From positions 599,564-663,563 of the forward strand of contig CP075366.1 in NCBI GenBank assembly GCA_019454145.1: a DNA stretch of 64,000 bases, written 5' to 3'. The notes below the pieces were generated by a model. That model was not told the origin of the DNA. It saw only the letters and a list, made by a program, of their open reading frames with translations, and did not search any database. Positions within the stretch are counted from its first letter, which is position 1; the number at the start of each line of letters is the position of its first letter. This document shows positions 1 to 8,216 of the stretch, in pieces. Source of the stretch: Fimbriimonadaceae bacterium. Its GTDB lineage: Bacteria > Armatimonadota > Fimbriimonadia > Fimbriimonadales > Fimbriimonadaceae. Both the position numbers and the translations under genes were made by a program.

Positions 1-118
1 AAATGAATGTGAGCAGTAAGCAAACTGCGCCAACAAAATAGAATCTCCAGCGATTACGGCGCCTATCAAGTTCCTTAGCAACTATTTCCGGGAGTTCAGT
101 TGATTCTTGATCTCGCAT
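1..118 (-). CDS. Partial membrane protein N-terminus, end of the feo cluster
   Basis: An ATG at 118 on the minus strand opens a frame that stays open to the left edge for 39 codons. The visible protein starts with an acidic stretch (MRDQESTELPE), then a basic patch (RRRNRWRF), then the beginning of a hydrophobic segment (VGAVCLLLTF), as in a cytoplasmic N-terminus followed by a first membrane helix. It overlaps the small Cys-rich Feo protein by 37 bases, so it is probably translated from the same mRNA as feoAB. No family can be named from 39 residues. The frame could be chance, but charge and hydrophobicity look protein-like. Confidence 0.5.
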   Translation of the reverse strand, partial: MRDQESTELPEIVAKELDRRRNRWRFYFVGAVCLLLTFI

Positions 119-246
119 CCACAAGTATCCCCACAAGACTTACAACTTCCCTTTTCACCTTTCACAGAAGCCAGTACCCGCCGTACAACAAACAGTACCG
201 CGACACCAACTACTATTGCTATGGTGATGACTTCAGGCAAACTCAT
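82..246 (-). CDS. FeoB-associated Cys-rich small membrane protein
   Basis: A 54-residue protein with one N-terminal membrane helix (about residues 5-22), a basic stretch (RRVLASVKGEK), then a short Cys cluster CKSCGDTCGC and a hydrophilic tail. This architecture is that of the FeoB-associated Cys-rich membrane proteins found after feoB in many bacteria, thought to assist Fe2+ uptake, perhaps by binding metal or the transporter. The ATG at 246 overlaps the feoB stop as ATGA, which fixes the start. A longer frame reading back to 336 exists but lies entirely inside feoB. The family assignment rests on position, size and the Cys cluster. Confidence 0.8.
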   Translation of the reverse strand: MSLPEVITIAIVVGVAVLFVVRRVLASVKGEKGSCKSCGDTCGCEIKNQLNSRK

Positions 247-2399
247 CCAAATCGGCTCCCTATTTGATACACCGCAATACTTAATACATACGCCAGAGCC
301 GTCATGTAACCAAACGCAAACGCGGCCCATTTCCAACTATTTGTTTCGCGTTTGATCGCCGCTAGAGTCGCCATGCATTGGCAGCAGAGAGCAAAGAAGA
401 CCATCAGACTCGCCGCACTCCAAGGAGTCATCAACGGCCGACCATCGGGCCACTTTGCCGCGTTCATTGAAGACTGCAAGCTGGGAGATTCTTCATCTAC
501 ATCTGCCCCCGTGCCAAAAAGTATTCCCATCGCTGGGACAACTACTTCTCTCGCCGGAAACGCCGCCAAAATAGCCGTTGTCAGTCTCCAGTCAAAACCA
601 GCGGGCTTGAACACTGGTTCAATCGTCCGACCAAAGCGACCAAGAATTGAATCTTCACGCTGGCGCATTTCCAAAAAGTGATCAAATTCTTCACCTTGCG
701 CAACATGGCCTTGGGCAACCCATTGCGCTTTGTACGCTTTTTCATCTCCGCGCGGGAAGTAAAGCAAAGCCCAAATAATCACGGTCATCGCAAAGATAAT
801 CGTCCCGGCGGTAACTAAGAACACTTTGGCCCGGGAAACCACCGTTAGCAGAACATCCTTCCAGCGGGGCCATTGGTACTTAGGGAGCTCCATCATAAAC
901 GGCAACCGCTTCCCTTTAAAGATTCCTTTATTGAGAACCAAAACCACGGGAATCGCAACTGCCAGTCCGATGAAGTGCATCAGGAACAACGAGAATCCCG
1001 CCCAAATTGGGCCATAGCGAGGTTCAATCACCGCTCCGATCAGAAGCATATAAACAGGCAGTCTCGCTGAACAACTCATAAGCGGCGCTACAAGCACTGT
1101 CATCAATCGGCTTCGCTGATCAGGCATGACGCGGGCCGCCATCACGCCCGGAATAGCACAAGCAAAACTACTCAACAGCGGAATAAATGCCCTACCGTTT
1201 AATCCGCACCACCCAAGCAACCGATCCATCAAAAAGGCGGCTCTAGCCAAATATCCGGTTCCTTCCAAAATCGCAATAAACAAAAATAGGATCATTATTT
1301 GAGGCAGGAAGATAATTACACTTCCGACTCCTTCAATAATCCCGTCCACGACGAGGCTTTGCACGGCTGGAGCACCAGCCAACATGGGTGAAACAAAATC
1401 AGCGAAGGCCGTTTTGCCTCCGTCAATCAAGTCCATAAATGGCGCGGCGAGCGTGTATATGGACTGAAATACTCCGTACATTAAAAGCAGAAAGAAAACC
1501 AATCCGAAAAAGCGATGGGTCAAAACCGCATCTATACGATCTGACTTTGTGAACTTCCTTGGCACAGTAGGCGCAATATAAGAATCACGCTTTACTTTTG
1601 CCGCCCAAGCATATCGCGATTGAGCGTCTACCGTCTTAGCTTGAACAGTGTGCCCAAAAATCTTTGCGCGTTCTTCTTCAACAACGTTCCAAAGTTCGGG
1701 AATCTCTCTAAACCGATCACCAGTTGTACAGTGCTCATCAAGCAAAACACAGCGCGCATCTTTGCGCTTGAGGTCAACGCCCCAGCGGTTCATTTGGTCA
1801 ACTACGCGATCGGCTGATTCTAAAACGATTTGGGGAAATCCAACGTCAAGTTCAAGTTCGCGTGGGTCTGCTAAGGCTCTCACCATGGCGTCCTTGAGTT
1901 GGCTTATGCCCGTTTCTTTGTATGCAACAACTGGAATCACTTCACAGCCCAAGTGGCTAGAAAGTGCGGCGAGGTCAATCTCTCCTTGCTCTCGCTTAAC
2001 CACGTCGGTCAAAGTTAATGCGACGATCACATTAAGGCTTGTTTCTGCAAGCTGAGAAAAAAGAAACAAATTACGCTCCAGGTTAGACGCATCCAAAACA
2101 TAAATAACCAGTTCTGGCGCTTGACCCGACTCTAGTAAAGCTCCTATCGCGACTTCTTCGTCGGTAGAAATCGCGGTAAGTGAATAAAGGCCAGGAACGT
2201 CAATTAGTTCGTGCTGCTGGCCCTCAAGTTCAAGCGATCCAACAATTTTCTCAACAGTTACGCCCGGATAATTTCCGATTTTTTGGCGTGAGCCAGTGAG
2301 GGCATTAAATAGGCTGGTTTTGCCTGCATTAGGATTGCCAACCAAAGCAATTTGCGGCAATGCTCTTGCCGCCTTCGGAATATCAATCGAGTTCAACAA
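243..2399 (-). CDS. feoB: Ferrous iron transporter FeoB
   Basis: A 718-residue fusion of an N-terminal small GTPase with a polytopic Fe2+ permease in the inner membrane. Seen: G1 loop GNPNAGKTS (residues 21-29), G2 region NYPGVTVE, G3 DVPG, then a gate-type permease with the two conserved Cys motifs SSFACAIPG and PLMSCSARLP. The G4 guanine-specificity motif reads TLTD where FeoB normally has NxxD; threonine in this place occurs in other G proteins, so nucleotide binding is probably kept but altered. The length is slightly under the usual 750-800. The start overlaps the end of feoA by 17 bases and the stop overlaps the next gene as ATGA, so the feo genes are translationally coupled. Confidence 0.97.
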   Translation of the reverse strand: MLNSIDIPKAARALPQIALVGNPNAGKTSLFNALTGSRQKIGNYPGVTVEKIVGSLELEGQQHELIDVPGLYSLTAISTDEEVAIGALLESGQAPELVIYVLDASNLERNLFLFSQLAETSLNVIVALTLTDVVKREQGEIDLAALSSHLGCEVIPVVAYKETGISQLKDAMVRALADPRELELDVGFPQIVLESADRVVDQMNRWGVDLKRKDARCVLLDEHCTTGDRFREIPELWNVVEEERAKIFGHTVQAKTVDAQSRYAWAAKVKRDSYIAPTVPRKFTKSDRIDAVLTHRFFGLVFFLLLMYGVFQSIYTLAAPFMDLIDGGKTAFADFVSPMLAGAPAVQSLVVDGIIEGVGSVIIFLPQIMILFLFIAILEGTGYLARAAFLMDRLLGWCGLNGRAFIPLLSSFACAIPGVMAARVMPDQRSRLMTVLVAPLMSCSARLPVYMLLIGAVIEPRYGPIWAGFSLFLMHFIGLAVAIPVVLVLNKGIFKGKRLPFMMELPKYQWPRWKDVLLTVVSRAKVFLVTAGTIIFAMTVIIWALLYFPRGDEKAYKAQWVAQGHVAQGEEFDHFLEMRQREDSILGRFGRTIEPVFKPAGFDWRLTTAILAAFPAREVVVPAMGILFGTGADVDEESPSLQSSMNAAKWPDGRPLMTPWSAASLMVFFALCCQCMATLAAIKRETNSWKWAAFAFGYMTALAYVLSIAVYQIGSRFG

Positions 2400-2634
2400 G
2401 TCGCAGACACCCTGCTTCGCTTCTTCTAATACACAGTTTGTAGCCGTGAAGATTGATTTCTATTGGGTCACCCAAAGGGGCAATTTTAACGACCTGAAAT
2501 TCTGTACCAGGAAATAGACCAAGTTCTAGCAACCGAGGACAAACATCCTCTTCTTCGTTTATGCTCACTACGCGTGCTTTCATACCGCGCTTTAGATCTT
2601 TCGCCTTGAGGATTTTCTCAGTCATTTCGACCAC
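2383..2634 (-). CDS. feoA: Ferrous iron transport protein FeoA
   Basis: An 83-residue SH3-like cytoplasmic protein that partners FeoB. Seen: the FeoA signature of a Leu/Gly-rich core (RLLELGLFPGTEFQVVKIAPLG) followed by DPIEINLHGYKLCIRRSEA, covering essentially the whole family domain. Two starts are possible: GTG at 2634 or ATG at 2625. GTG is preferred because a TAAGAT hexamer ends six bases upstream, the spacing repeated at other genes here that look leaderless. It lies 51 bases after the LolA-like gene, so it may have its own promoter as well as read-through from upstream. Confidence 0.93.
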   Translation of the reverse strand: MVEMTEKILKAKDLKRGMKARVVSINEEEDVCPRLLELGLFPGTEFQVVKIAPLGDPIEINLHGYKLCIRRSEAGCLRLVELD

Positions 2635-2640
2635 AACTCA

Positions 2641-2646
2641 ATCTTA
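2641..2646 (-). promoter_or_regulatory. -10-like hexamer just before feoA (leaderless arrangement)
   Basis: TAAGAT on the minus strand ends six bases before the GTG at 2634. A transcript starting 6-8 bases downstream of a -10 would begin at the start codon. There is no convincing -35. The case relies on the same spacing recurring at other genes in the window. Confidence 0.4.
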
Positions 2647-2685
2647 CACTAAAGGTAAAGATTGCCCAGTGGCTCGTATTCTGAG

Positions 2686-3438
2686 TTATTTATCTAGCAT
2701 CCGCTTGAGGTTAAACAGGTTCTGATCAAGCTTCCCTTTTTCGTTGACCCAGACATTGACCTCCCAACTCATGCGGAATATGACTTCCCGATTATTCTCA
2801 ACCGTTTTTTCTGCTGTTTCAAACTTCCGGAGGTCTCCTTTCTTGCTGATATAGAATGCCCCTTCGAGATTGTAAGCCGTTGTCGGGGTGCGGCGAACTT
2901 TGCACGAAACGATATCCACCATTTCACCGTTGAGTTCACGCTCTCCGTAATATTGAAAATTAGATAGGAACGATTGAATTGCAATCAAATCTCTTTCTCG
3001 GTTCATCACTATATCCAGCGGAATGGAGCGATCCGGGAGTCTATCTGCCACAACCCCGTATAAGGCCTCTACGGTTAAAAAAGTACCGTCTCGTTGCTCG
3101 ATTGGCTCTTGTACAGGGCGATACTCCTGTTTATCGCCCCAGTTTGTGGCAACTGGATAAGCGAATTGATCACCATCTGAAACAAGTCGGAATACTTGCT
3201 GAGACTCGCTTGTTTTTTGTTCAAGGTAAATCAAGTTAGGATTCGATAACTGCAATTTAGTGACAACGTTTATTTTCTTGCCGCCTACTTCAAATTTGGA
3301 CGAAATCACACCACCGAGATTTGCCCGACCGTAATAACGTGCAAGACAATTAGAAACAATTTGGGCACCGCTTTGCTGTGCGTTTATGGTTGCCGGACTT
3401 GTGTTGATAAGAACAGATGCGATGAGTGTGGTAATCAT
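2686..3438 (-). CDS. Secreted LolA/DUF2092-like protein
   Basis: A 250-residue exported protein with an N-terminal signal peptide (hydrophobic core after MITTL, Ala-rich cleavage region near NAQQS). The rest alternates short polar and hydrophobic strands (VSDGDQFAYP, LEGAFYISKKGDLRKFE), resembling the half-barrel of LolA/DUF2092 outer-membrane lipoprotein-sorting proteins, which bind lipid or acyl chains in the periplasm. This is a fold-level guess; no invariant motif is visible. The ATG at 3438 overlaps the stop of the adenosyltransferase gene as ATGA and is preferred to a TTG at 3450. A second protein of this general type is at 59243-59956. Confidence 0.75.
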   Translation of the reverse strand: MITTLIASVLINTSPATINAQQSGAQIVSNCLARYYGRANLGGVISSKFEVGGKKINVVTKLQLSNPNLIYLEQKTSESQQVFRLVSDGDQFAYPVATNWGDKQEYRPVQEPIEQRDGTFLTVEALYGVVADRLPDRSIPLDIVMNRERDLIAIQSFLSNFQYYGERELNGEMVDIVSCKVRRTPTTAYNLEGAFYISKKGDLRKFETAEKTVENNREVIFRMSWEVNVWVNEKGKLDQNLFNLKRMLDK

Positions 3439-3974
3439 TTTTTTGTCCAAATCGGGTCATCAATGCCCCTGGAATAGTTTTCAAACCGCGCCAAAGTAAA
3501 GAGCCAGTCCGAAAATCGGTTAACCCATTGTACTACTTCTGGCCTAAGCGAGTTGGATTCGTCATTTAGCAGTGCAACCATGGATCGCTCTAGCCGACGG
3601 CATACTGCACGAGCCAAATGCGCATATTGCGAAGCCATGCTTCCACCCGGAAGAATGAAGTTGGTGAGTTCAGGCAATTGCTCAACCATATCGTCTATGT
3701 CTTGTTCTAATTGAGCGACTTCCCCTTCAACATCGTTCGCAACAAAACGCACATCGCGAGAAAGCGAAGCTATCTCTGCCCCCAGATCAAAAATGTATGA
3801 TTGAATTTCTAAGATTCTGCCATCTAAATCCTGCGCACCAGCGACTAACCCGAGGCATGCATTAAGCTCGTCAAGGTCTCCTAAAACCGCAAACAATAAA
3901 TCGTCTTTTTTGCGACGCTCACCCAATAAATTGCCCGAAGTGCCGTCATCCCCAGTTTTCGTGTAAATTTTCAT
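3435..3974 (-). CDS. Cob(I)alamin adenosyltransferase, PduO type
   Basis: A 179-residue cytoplasmic enzyme that transfers adenosyl from ATP to cob(I)alamin, making coenzyme B12. Seen: the N-terminal ATP-binding motif KIYTKTGDDGTSG, the conserved GDLDELNACLGL helix, and the C-terminal signature RFSDWLFTLARFEN; length is normal for the family. ATGA overlaps join it to the glycosyltransferase upstream and the LolA-like gene downstream. No other cobalamin biosynthesis genes are visible; the B12 user in this window could be the methionine synthase fragment at 48510-50456. Confidence 0.95.
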   Translation of the reverse strand: MKIYTKTGDDGTSGNLLGERRKKDDLLFAVLGDLDELNACLGLVAGAQDLDGRILEIQSYIFDLGAEIASLSRDVRFVANDVEGEVAQLEQDIDDMVEQLPELTNFILPGGSMASQYAHLARAVCRRLERSMVALLNDESNSLRPEVVQWVNRFSDWLFTLARFENYSRGIDDPIWTKK

Positions 3975-4765
3975 TCTCTGTTACGTAAAACCAGACTTGC
4001 GAACTTCGGCAAAGTTTTAGCTTTTGAAAACTTTTTTGGATTGAGCAGCGTGCGCCAAAGCCATTCCAGCTTCATTTTTTGAATAATCGCAGGAGCCCGT
4101 TTCACGCGACCGCTCATCACATCCAGTGTTCCGCCAACTCCAATTGCGACCTTTGCTTTGATTATTTCTTGAGTCGCGGCAATAAACTTTTCCTGCCGAG
4201 GAATCCCCATCGCAACTAACAAGATATCTGGTTCAAAAGGAGCCACTTCTTCGGCGACTAAAGCATCATCATCCGATGGGAAATAGCCATGCCGAGTGCC
4301 GACGATGTTGCAGCCTGGATACTTGAGCCGGATCCTCTCTGCCGCTTCTTCCGCAACTCCCGGCGAAGAACCAAGCAGAAAAATTCGATAGCCTTTTTGA
4401 GCACTCAGGGCAAATAGGCGGTCAGCGACGTCAACCCCACTGACCCGCTCGGTTCCGATTCCCTTTCGTCGTAAAGCCCAAACAACGCCGTTGCTATCCG
4501 CCGTGACCCAACTTGCAGAACGGTAAATCGCAAGTAATTCAGGGTCTTCTTGAGCAATGACTATTCCCGAAGCATCAGCGGTTACGACAATATGAGGCTC
4601 GCCCGTCAAGATAAGTTTTTCAACTCCCTCAATGGTTTCGTCCATCGTGGATGCGTTGATAGGAACTCCGAGAATCGCAGCTCTGGAATCCTGAGTGCCC
4701 AGTTCTTGCCCCAATGCGCTCACTTTCTTGAATTCTAGACGGTCTATCAGCGGCAATGATGCCAA
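3971..4765 (-). CDS. WecG/TagA/CpsF-family glycosyltransferase
   Basis: A 264-residue GT26-type enzyme, a family that transfers N-acetylmannosamine(uronic acid) or a related sugar onto undecaprenyl-linked intermediates at the inner membrane face. Seen: the N-terminal ILGVPINASTMDETI motif, the TADSNGVVWALRRKG segment, RIFLLGSSPGVAEEAAERI, and the C-terminal GVGGTLDVMSGRVKRAP signature followed by the basic EWLWRTLLNPKKF. The start is a TTG at 4765; an in-frame TTG three codons later is an alternative. It is the first gene of a minus-strand run reaching the left edge, divergent from sdhB. Which polysaccharide it builds cannot be told from the neighbours. Confidence 0.92.
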   Translation of the reverse strand: MASLPLIDRLEFKKVSALGQELGTQDSRAAILGVPINASTMDETIEGVEKLILTGEPHIVVTADASGIVIAQEDPELLAIYRSASWVTADSNGVVWALRRKGIGTERVSGVDVADRLFALSAQKGYRIFLLGSSPGVAEEAAERIRLKYPGCNIVGTRHGYFPSDDDALVAEEVAPFEPDILLVAMGIPRQEKFIAATQEIIKAKVAIGVGGTLDVMSGRVKRAPAIIQKMKLEWLWRTLLNPKKFSKAKTLPKFASLVLRNRE

Positions 4766-4799
4766 AGTTCTCGTCTATTGCGTAGAATAGAGGAGCGTT

Positions 4800-5585
4800 A
4801 TGTCCACAGCGGTTGCGGCGAGAACAATTCGATTTGAAGTGAAAAGGCAAACCAGTAAGGATTCTAAGCCTTTCTGGCACGTATTTGAGATTCCTTACCG
4901 GGAAGATGCCAACGTCATTTCAACTCTCATGGAGATTCGCAAGAATCCAGTTACGATTGACGGAAAGCTTGTAGAACCAGTCGCCTGGGAAGCCGCATGT
5001 TTAGAAGAAGTCTGCGGAACCTGCACCATGTACGTGAATGGACATATCCGCCAGGCCTGTACTGCTCTGATCGATGAAGTTGGGATTGTGGAAGGCGACA
5101 AAATCATTGTCAAGCTTGAGCCTATGAGCAAATTTCCGCTCATCCGCGACCTCATTGTTGACCGATCAAAAATGTTTGATAATTTGATCAAAGTCAAAGC
5201 ATGGGTTCCAATCGACGGCTCTTACGACTTGGGAATGGCTCAGCCGCAAGACGATCACGTCCGCAAACTCCGCTATGACCTCAGTCGCTGTATGACGTGC
5301 GGTTGCTGTGTGGAAGCTTGCCCCCAAGTCAACGAACGCACTGAATTTGTTGGCCCTGCCGCAATCGGGCAAGCGCTTCTTTTCAACTTACACATGGTTG
5401 GAAAAACCTTTGCAAATGAGCGTTTGGAATTCCTTACTTCTGAAGAGGGCATCACCAACTGCGGTAACGCGCAAAACTGCGTCAAAGTGTGCCCCAACGA
5501 AGTTCCTCTCACCTTGGCAATTGCCGAAATGAACCGGCAAACCACGGTTTACAAGATCAAGAGCTTCTTGGGTTTGACTAACTAA
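4800..5585 (+). CDS. sdhB: Succinate dehydrogenase/fumarate reductase iron-sulfur subunit
   Basis: A 261-residue electron-transfer subunit of complex II, passing electrons from the flavoprotein to quinone at the membrane. Seen: the [2Fe-2S] Cys set at residues 67, 72, 75 and 87 (ACLEEVCGTC...QAC), then the ferredoxin-like Cys cluster 164, 167, 170, 174 (CMTCGCCVEACP) and a last set in NCVKVCPNEVP for the 4Fe and 3Fe clusters. Length matches the Bacillus-type subunit. A GAGGAG site precedes the ATG, so this gene has a real leader. SdhA and SdhC are not adjacent: the next gene belongs to thiol redox. Fumarate reductase cannot be excluded from sequence alone. Confidence 0.93.
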   Translation: MSTAVAARTIRFEVKRQTSKDSKPFWHVFEIPYREDANVISTLMEIRKNPVTIDGKLVEPVAWEAACLEEVCGTCTMYVNGHIRQACTALIDEVGIVEGDKIIVKLEPMSKFPLIRDLIVDRSKMFDNLIKVKAWVPIDGSYDLGMAQPQDDHVRKLRYDLSRCMTCGCCVEACPQVNERTEFVGPAAIGQALLFNLHMVGKTFANERLEFLTSEEGITNCGNAQNCVKVCPNEVPLTLAIAEMNRQTTVYKIKSFLGLTN

Positions 5586-5675
5586 CTGCGAATTGCGACC
5601 TAATCCCCTTTCGGGGAACCACAATCGGGCGAGTTTCATTCGTCTACTTCAGTAGAATAATTCACGGAGATTGAA

Positions 5676-6200
5676 ATGACATCACTTATAGTTGCCACCG
5701 CGCTCGCAATGAACTCTCATGTCATGCAGCAAAATGATCCGCCAACTGTTTCACTTAAGTTAAAAAGTGAACAAGGCGTTTCGGGCGGCCCGGTCGCGGG
5801 AGTGATTATTCTCACCTTTGCCGATGGATTGCACGGATACCAAAATCCTCCGAGCCAGGATTATCAAATCCCTGTATCCGTTTCTAGCGGAAGCACCAAT
5901 GTTCAAGTCGTCCAAGTGCATTACCCCGCTGGAGAACCACACAAAGTCGGTGGTGAAACCGAAGAATCATTTACCTACTCAGGAGTCGTTGAAATCCCAG
6001 TTCTACTCAAGGTTGTGGGAAAGGCGGGCGAAAACAGTCTCAGCGTAAAAGTTCGCTACCAGCAATGCACAAACACTATGTGCTTTGCACCAACCAGTAT
6101 TTCCGCTAACGCAAAGTTTAAGGTCAAACCATCTCCCAAAGGTTGGAACACCGTCGCCAGAGCCGCATTTTGGGCCAAAGCTCAGGCGGGACAAAACTAA
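5676..6200 (+). CDS. Stand-alone DsbD-alpha-like periplasmic domain protein
   Basis: A 174-residue secreted protein with a short signal peptide (cleaved about residue 18). The body matches the immunoglobulin-like N-terminal domain of DsbD: a repeated-strand fold with DGLHGYQNPPSQDYQ and the redox motif YQQCTNTMCFAP, with two Cys spaced as in DsbD-alpha. It has no membrane or thioredoxin domain. It ends six bases before the full-length DsbD, which carries its own alpha domain, so the pair probably forms one thiol-relay operon. It may be a second electron acceptor for the same membrane domain, handling different substrates. A GGAG site lies upstream of the ATG. Confidence 0.85.
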   Translation: MTSLIVATALAMNSHVMQQNDPPTVSLKLKSEQGVSGGPVAGVIILTFADGLHGYQNPPSQDYQIPVSVSSGSTNVQVVQVHYPAGEPHKVGGETEESFTYSGVVEIPVLLKVVGKAGENSLSVKVRYQQCTNTMCFAPTSISANAKFKVKPSPKGWNTVARAAFWAKAQAGQN

Positions 6201-6206
6201 ACCACA

Positions 6207-8216
6207 ATGAATCGAATTCTCCAATTCTTCCTGGTCAGCATTTTAGTGCTGACCTCTGCTTTTTCATTCGGTCAAGCAGAAAAAGCCCCGTCTACAGTTG
6301 AGAGCGGTTATACCACCTGGACAGCTACCCTTGTAAATCCAGATACCCGCCCGGGTGAAACAACCCAACTTATTATCACTGGCAAACTTCAAGATGGATG
6401 GCACGCATTTGGGCCACAACTCACGGGAGAATGGGTTTCAATTGAACTCAATTTTGAACAAGAGGGCAACTTCATCGAACCAGCCGGAGACGCCATCTAT
6501 CCTGCCGGATACGTGAAAAATGTTCCAGGTTTTGAAAAGCCAGGCGTTTGGTATGAAGGCGAGTTTTCATTCGCGATCCCCGTTCGCGTGAAGATGGGCG
6601 TAATTGGCGAAGGTCAGGCGCAAGTAGAAGTCCGCGCCCAGAACTGCGATGACAATTCGTGTGACCGTCCCCGACGGGCACTACTGGGAGTTGACTTCGT
6701 TCCTCCGGCTGGCGATGCGCGAAATGATCGCACAATGCCTGTTCTCACGCCCGCAGAACAACCGGCTGGTTACCATGCTCCTGCCGATGACGTCAGCAGT
6801 GAAAATCCAGAAGTCATGGCAAAGGCTGGCGGAACAGCAACAAGTGGTTCGGAAACAGGTAGCGATGAACAACCCGCCGCTCCAGTTGATGACACTAGCA
6901 AACGAATTGCCGACGCAAAGAATGCCGGATTACTACCGTTCCTACTATTGAGCTTTGCGGCCGGATTGCTTGCATTAGCTACGCCCTGCGTCTGGCCAAT
7001 GATTCCGATCACGGTGAGTTACTTCACCAAAAAATCTGAAGAAGGCCCTGGCGCGACGCTCAAGTACGCGCTTGCCTACTGCTTTGGCATCATCGGAACA
7101 TTTGTCGGATTGGGATTGGTCGTCACGCTTGCATTTGGGGCCTCCGGTGTTCAAAAACTTGCCGCTAGCCCGATTGCAAACGCTTTTCTGGGAATCCTGT
7201 TCATTGTTCTTGCGCTCAATCTCTTTGGCCTTTTTGAACTCCAAGTACCTACTAAGTTCGTTAACAAAGTACAAAACAAATCAAAGGTCGGCGGATTAGT
7301 TGCCCCAATTCTTCTCGGATTCGTTTTCAGCTTGACGACCTTTACGTGCACGGTTCCTTTTGTCGGAACCATTCTCGTTAGCGCAACGACTGGCGACCTG
7401 CTGTATCCGATCCTCGGAATGGTGGCATTTAGCCTTGCATTCGCAATTCCCTTCTTTGTGCTAGCAATGATCCCCCGTGCACTCAAGGCAATGCCGAAAT
7501 CCGGTACATGGCTGAACGCAGTTAAGGCGTACATGGGATTCTTGGAACTCGCGGCTGCGCTCAAGTTCATCTCGAACATTGACGTGATTGTCAACGATCC
7601 GCTTTGGTTGCCGTTCGCCGGATTTGCCGCAGTATGGTTCGCCATCTTCACGGTAGCTTCCCTCTATCTGTTCGGCATAGTAAAGATGCCTCACGATGAT
7701 GGAGCAAAGATTGGACTGGGCCGTAAGATATTCGCGGGTGCCAACATTCTCATCGCCTTGTGGATTCTTGCCGGAATCAGCAAACCTGCGATTCTAGGCT
7801 CTTCCCTTGCTTTCTATCCACCCGGCCAAAGCGCCGAAGCAGGTGGCTTTAAGTGGATTGAAACTTATGAAGAAGGTCTGAAAATCGCTCAAGCAGAAAA
7901 CAGGCCTGTGTTCATCAACTTCACAGGAAAAACTTGCGGTAACTGCCGAGTGATGGAATACCAAAAATTCCCTCAACCCAACTACAAAGTTGAACTCGAA
8001 AAGTTTGTGTTGGTTGAGCTTTTCACCGACCGCGAAACTCCAGAAGATGACGCGAACGACAAACTCAGAACTGAGATGACCAAATCGGCAACGAACCCTG
8101 CCTACGCTATCGTCAGTCCAGATGGAAAAGTTGTCAAGGTCTACCAAGGCTTGGCTACATCGGACGAAGACTTCATCAAATTCCTCAAAGACGGCTACAA
8201 TATGGCTTCTCAATGA
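6207..8216 (+). CDS. dsbD: Thiol:disulfide interchange protein DsbD
   Basis: A 669-residue inner-membrane reductase moving electrons from cytoplasmic thioredoxin to periplasmic thiols. Seen in order: signal peptide (about residues 1-22); alpha domain with Cys147 and Cys152 (QNCDDNSCDRP); a Ser/Glu-rich linker; an eight-helix transmembrane domain with its two redox Cys in LATPCVWPM and TTFTCTVPF; and a C-terminal thioredoxin fold with active site CGNC at 577-580. All six redox Cys are present. It follows a stand-alone alpha domain, and its stop overlaps kdsA as ATGA. Confidence 0.95.
   Translation: MNRILQFFLVSILVLTSAFSFGQAEKAPSTVESGYTTWTATLVNPDTRPGETTQLIITGKLQDGWHAFGPQLTGEWVSIELNFEQEGNFIEPAGDAIYPAGYVKNVPGFEKPGVWYEGEFSFAIPVRVKMGVIGEGQAQVEVRAQNCDDNSCDRPRRALLGVDFVPPAGDARNDRTMPVLTPAEQPAGYHAPADDVSSENPEVMAKAGGTATSGSETGSDEQPAAPVDDTSKRIADAKNAGLLPFLLLSFAAGLLALATPCVWPMIPITVSYFTKKSEEGPGATLKYALAYCFGIIGTFVGLGLVVTLAFGASGVQKLAASPIANAFLGILFIVLALNLFGLFELQVPTKFVNKVQNKSKVGGLVAPILLGFVFSLTTFTCTVPFVGTILVSATTGDLLYPILGMVAFSLAFAIPFFVLAMIPRALKAMPKSGTWLNAVKAYMGFLELAAALKFISNIDVIVNDPLWLPFAGFAAVWFAIFTVASLYLFGIVKMPHDDGAKIGLGRKIFAGANILIALWILAGISKPAILGSSLAFYPPGQSAEAGGFKWIETYEEGLKIAQAENRPVFINFTGKTCGNCRVMEYQKFPQPNYKVELEKFVLVELFTDRETPEDDANDKLRTEMTKSATNPAYAIVSPDGKVVKVYQGLATSDEDFIKFLKDGYNMASQ

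Noticed and set aside
4629-4880. Minus-strand 83-codon frame spanning the sdhB start and WecG gene
   Set aside because: It overlaps two well-supported genes and their shared divergent promoter region; it is a shadow frame.
5604-5617. CCCC-TTTC-GGGG hairpin after sdhB
   Set aside because: The stem is only five base pairs and has no T-run, too weak for a terminator.
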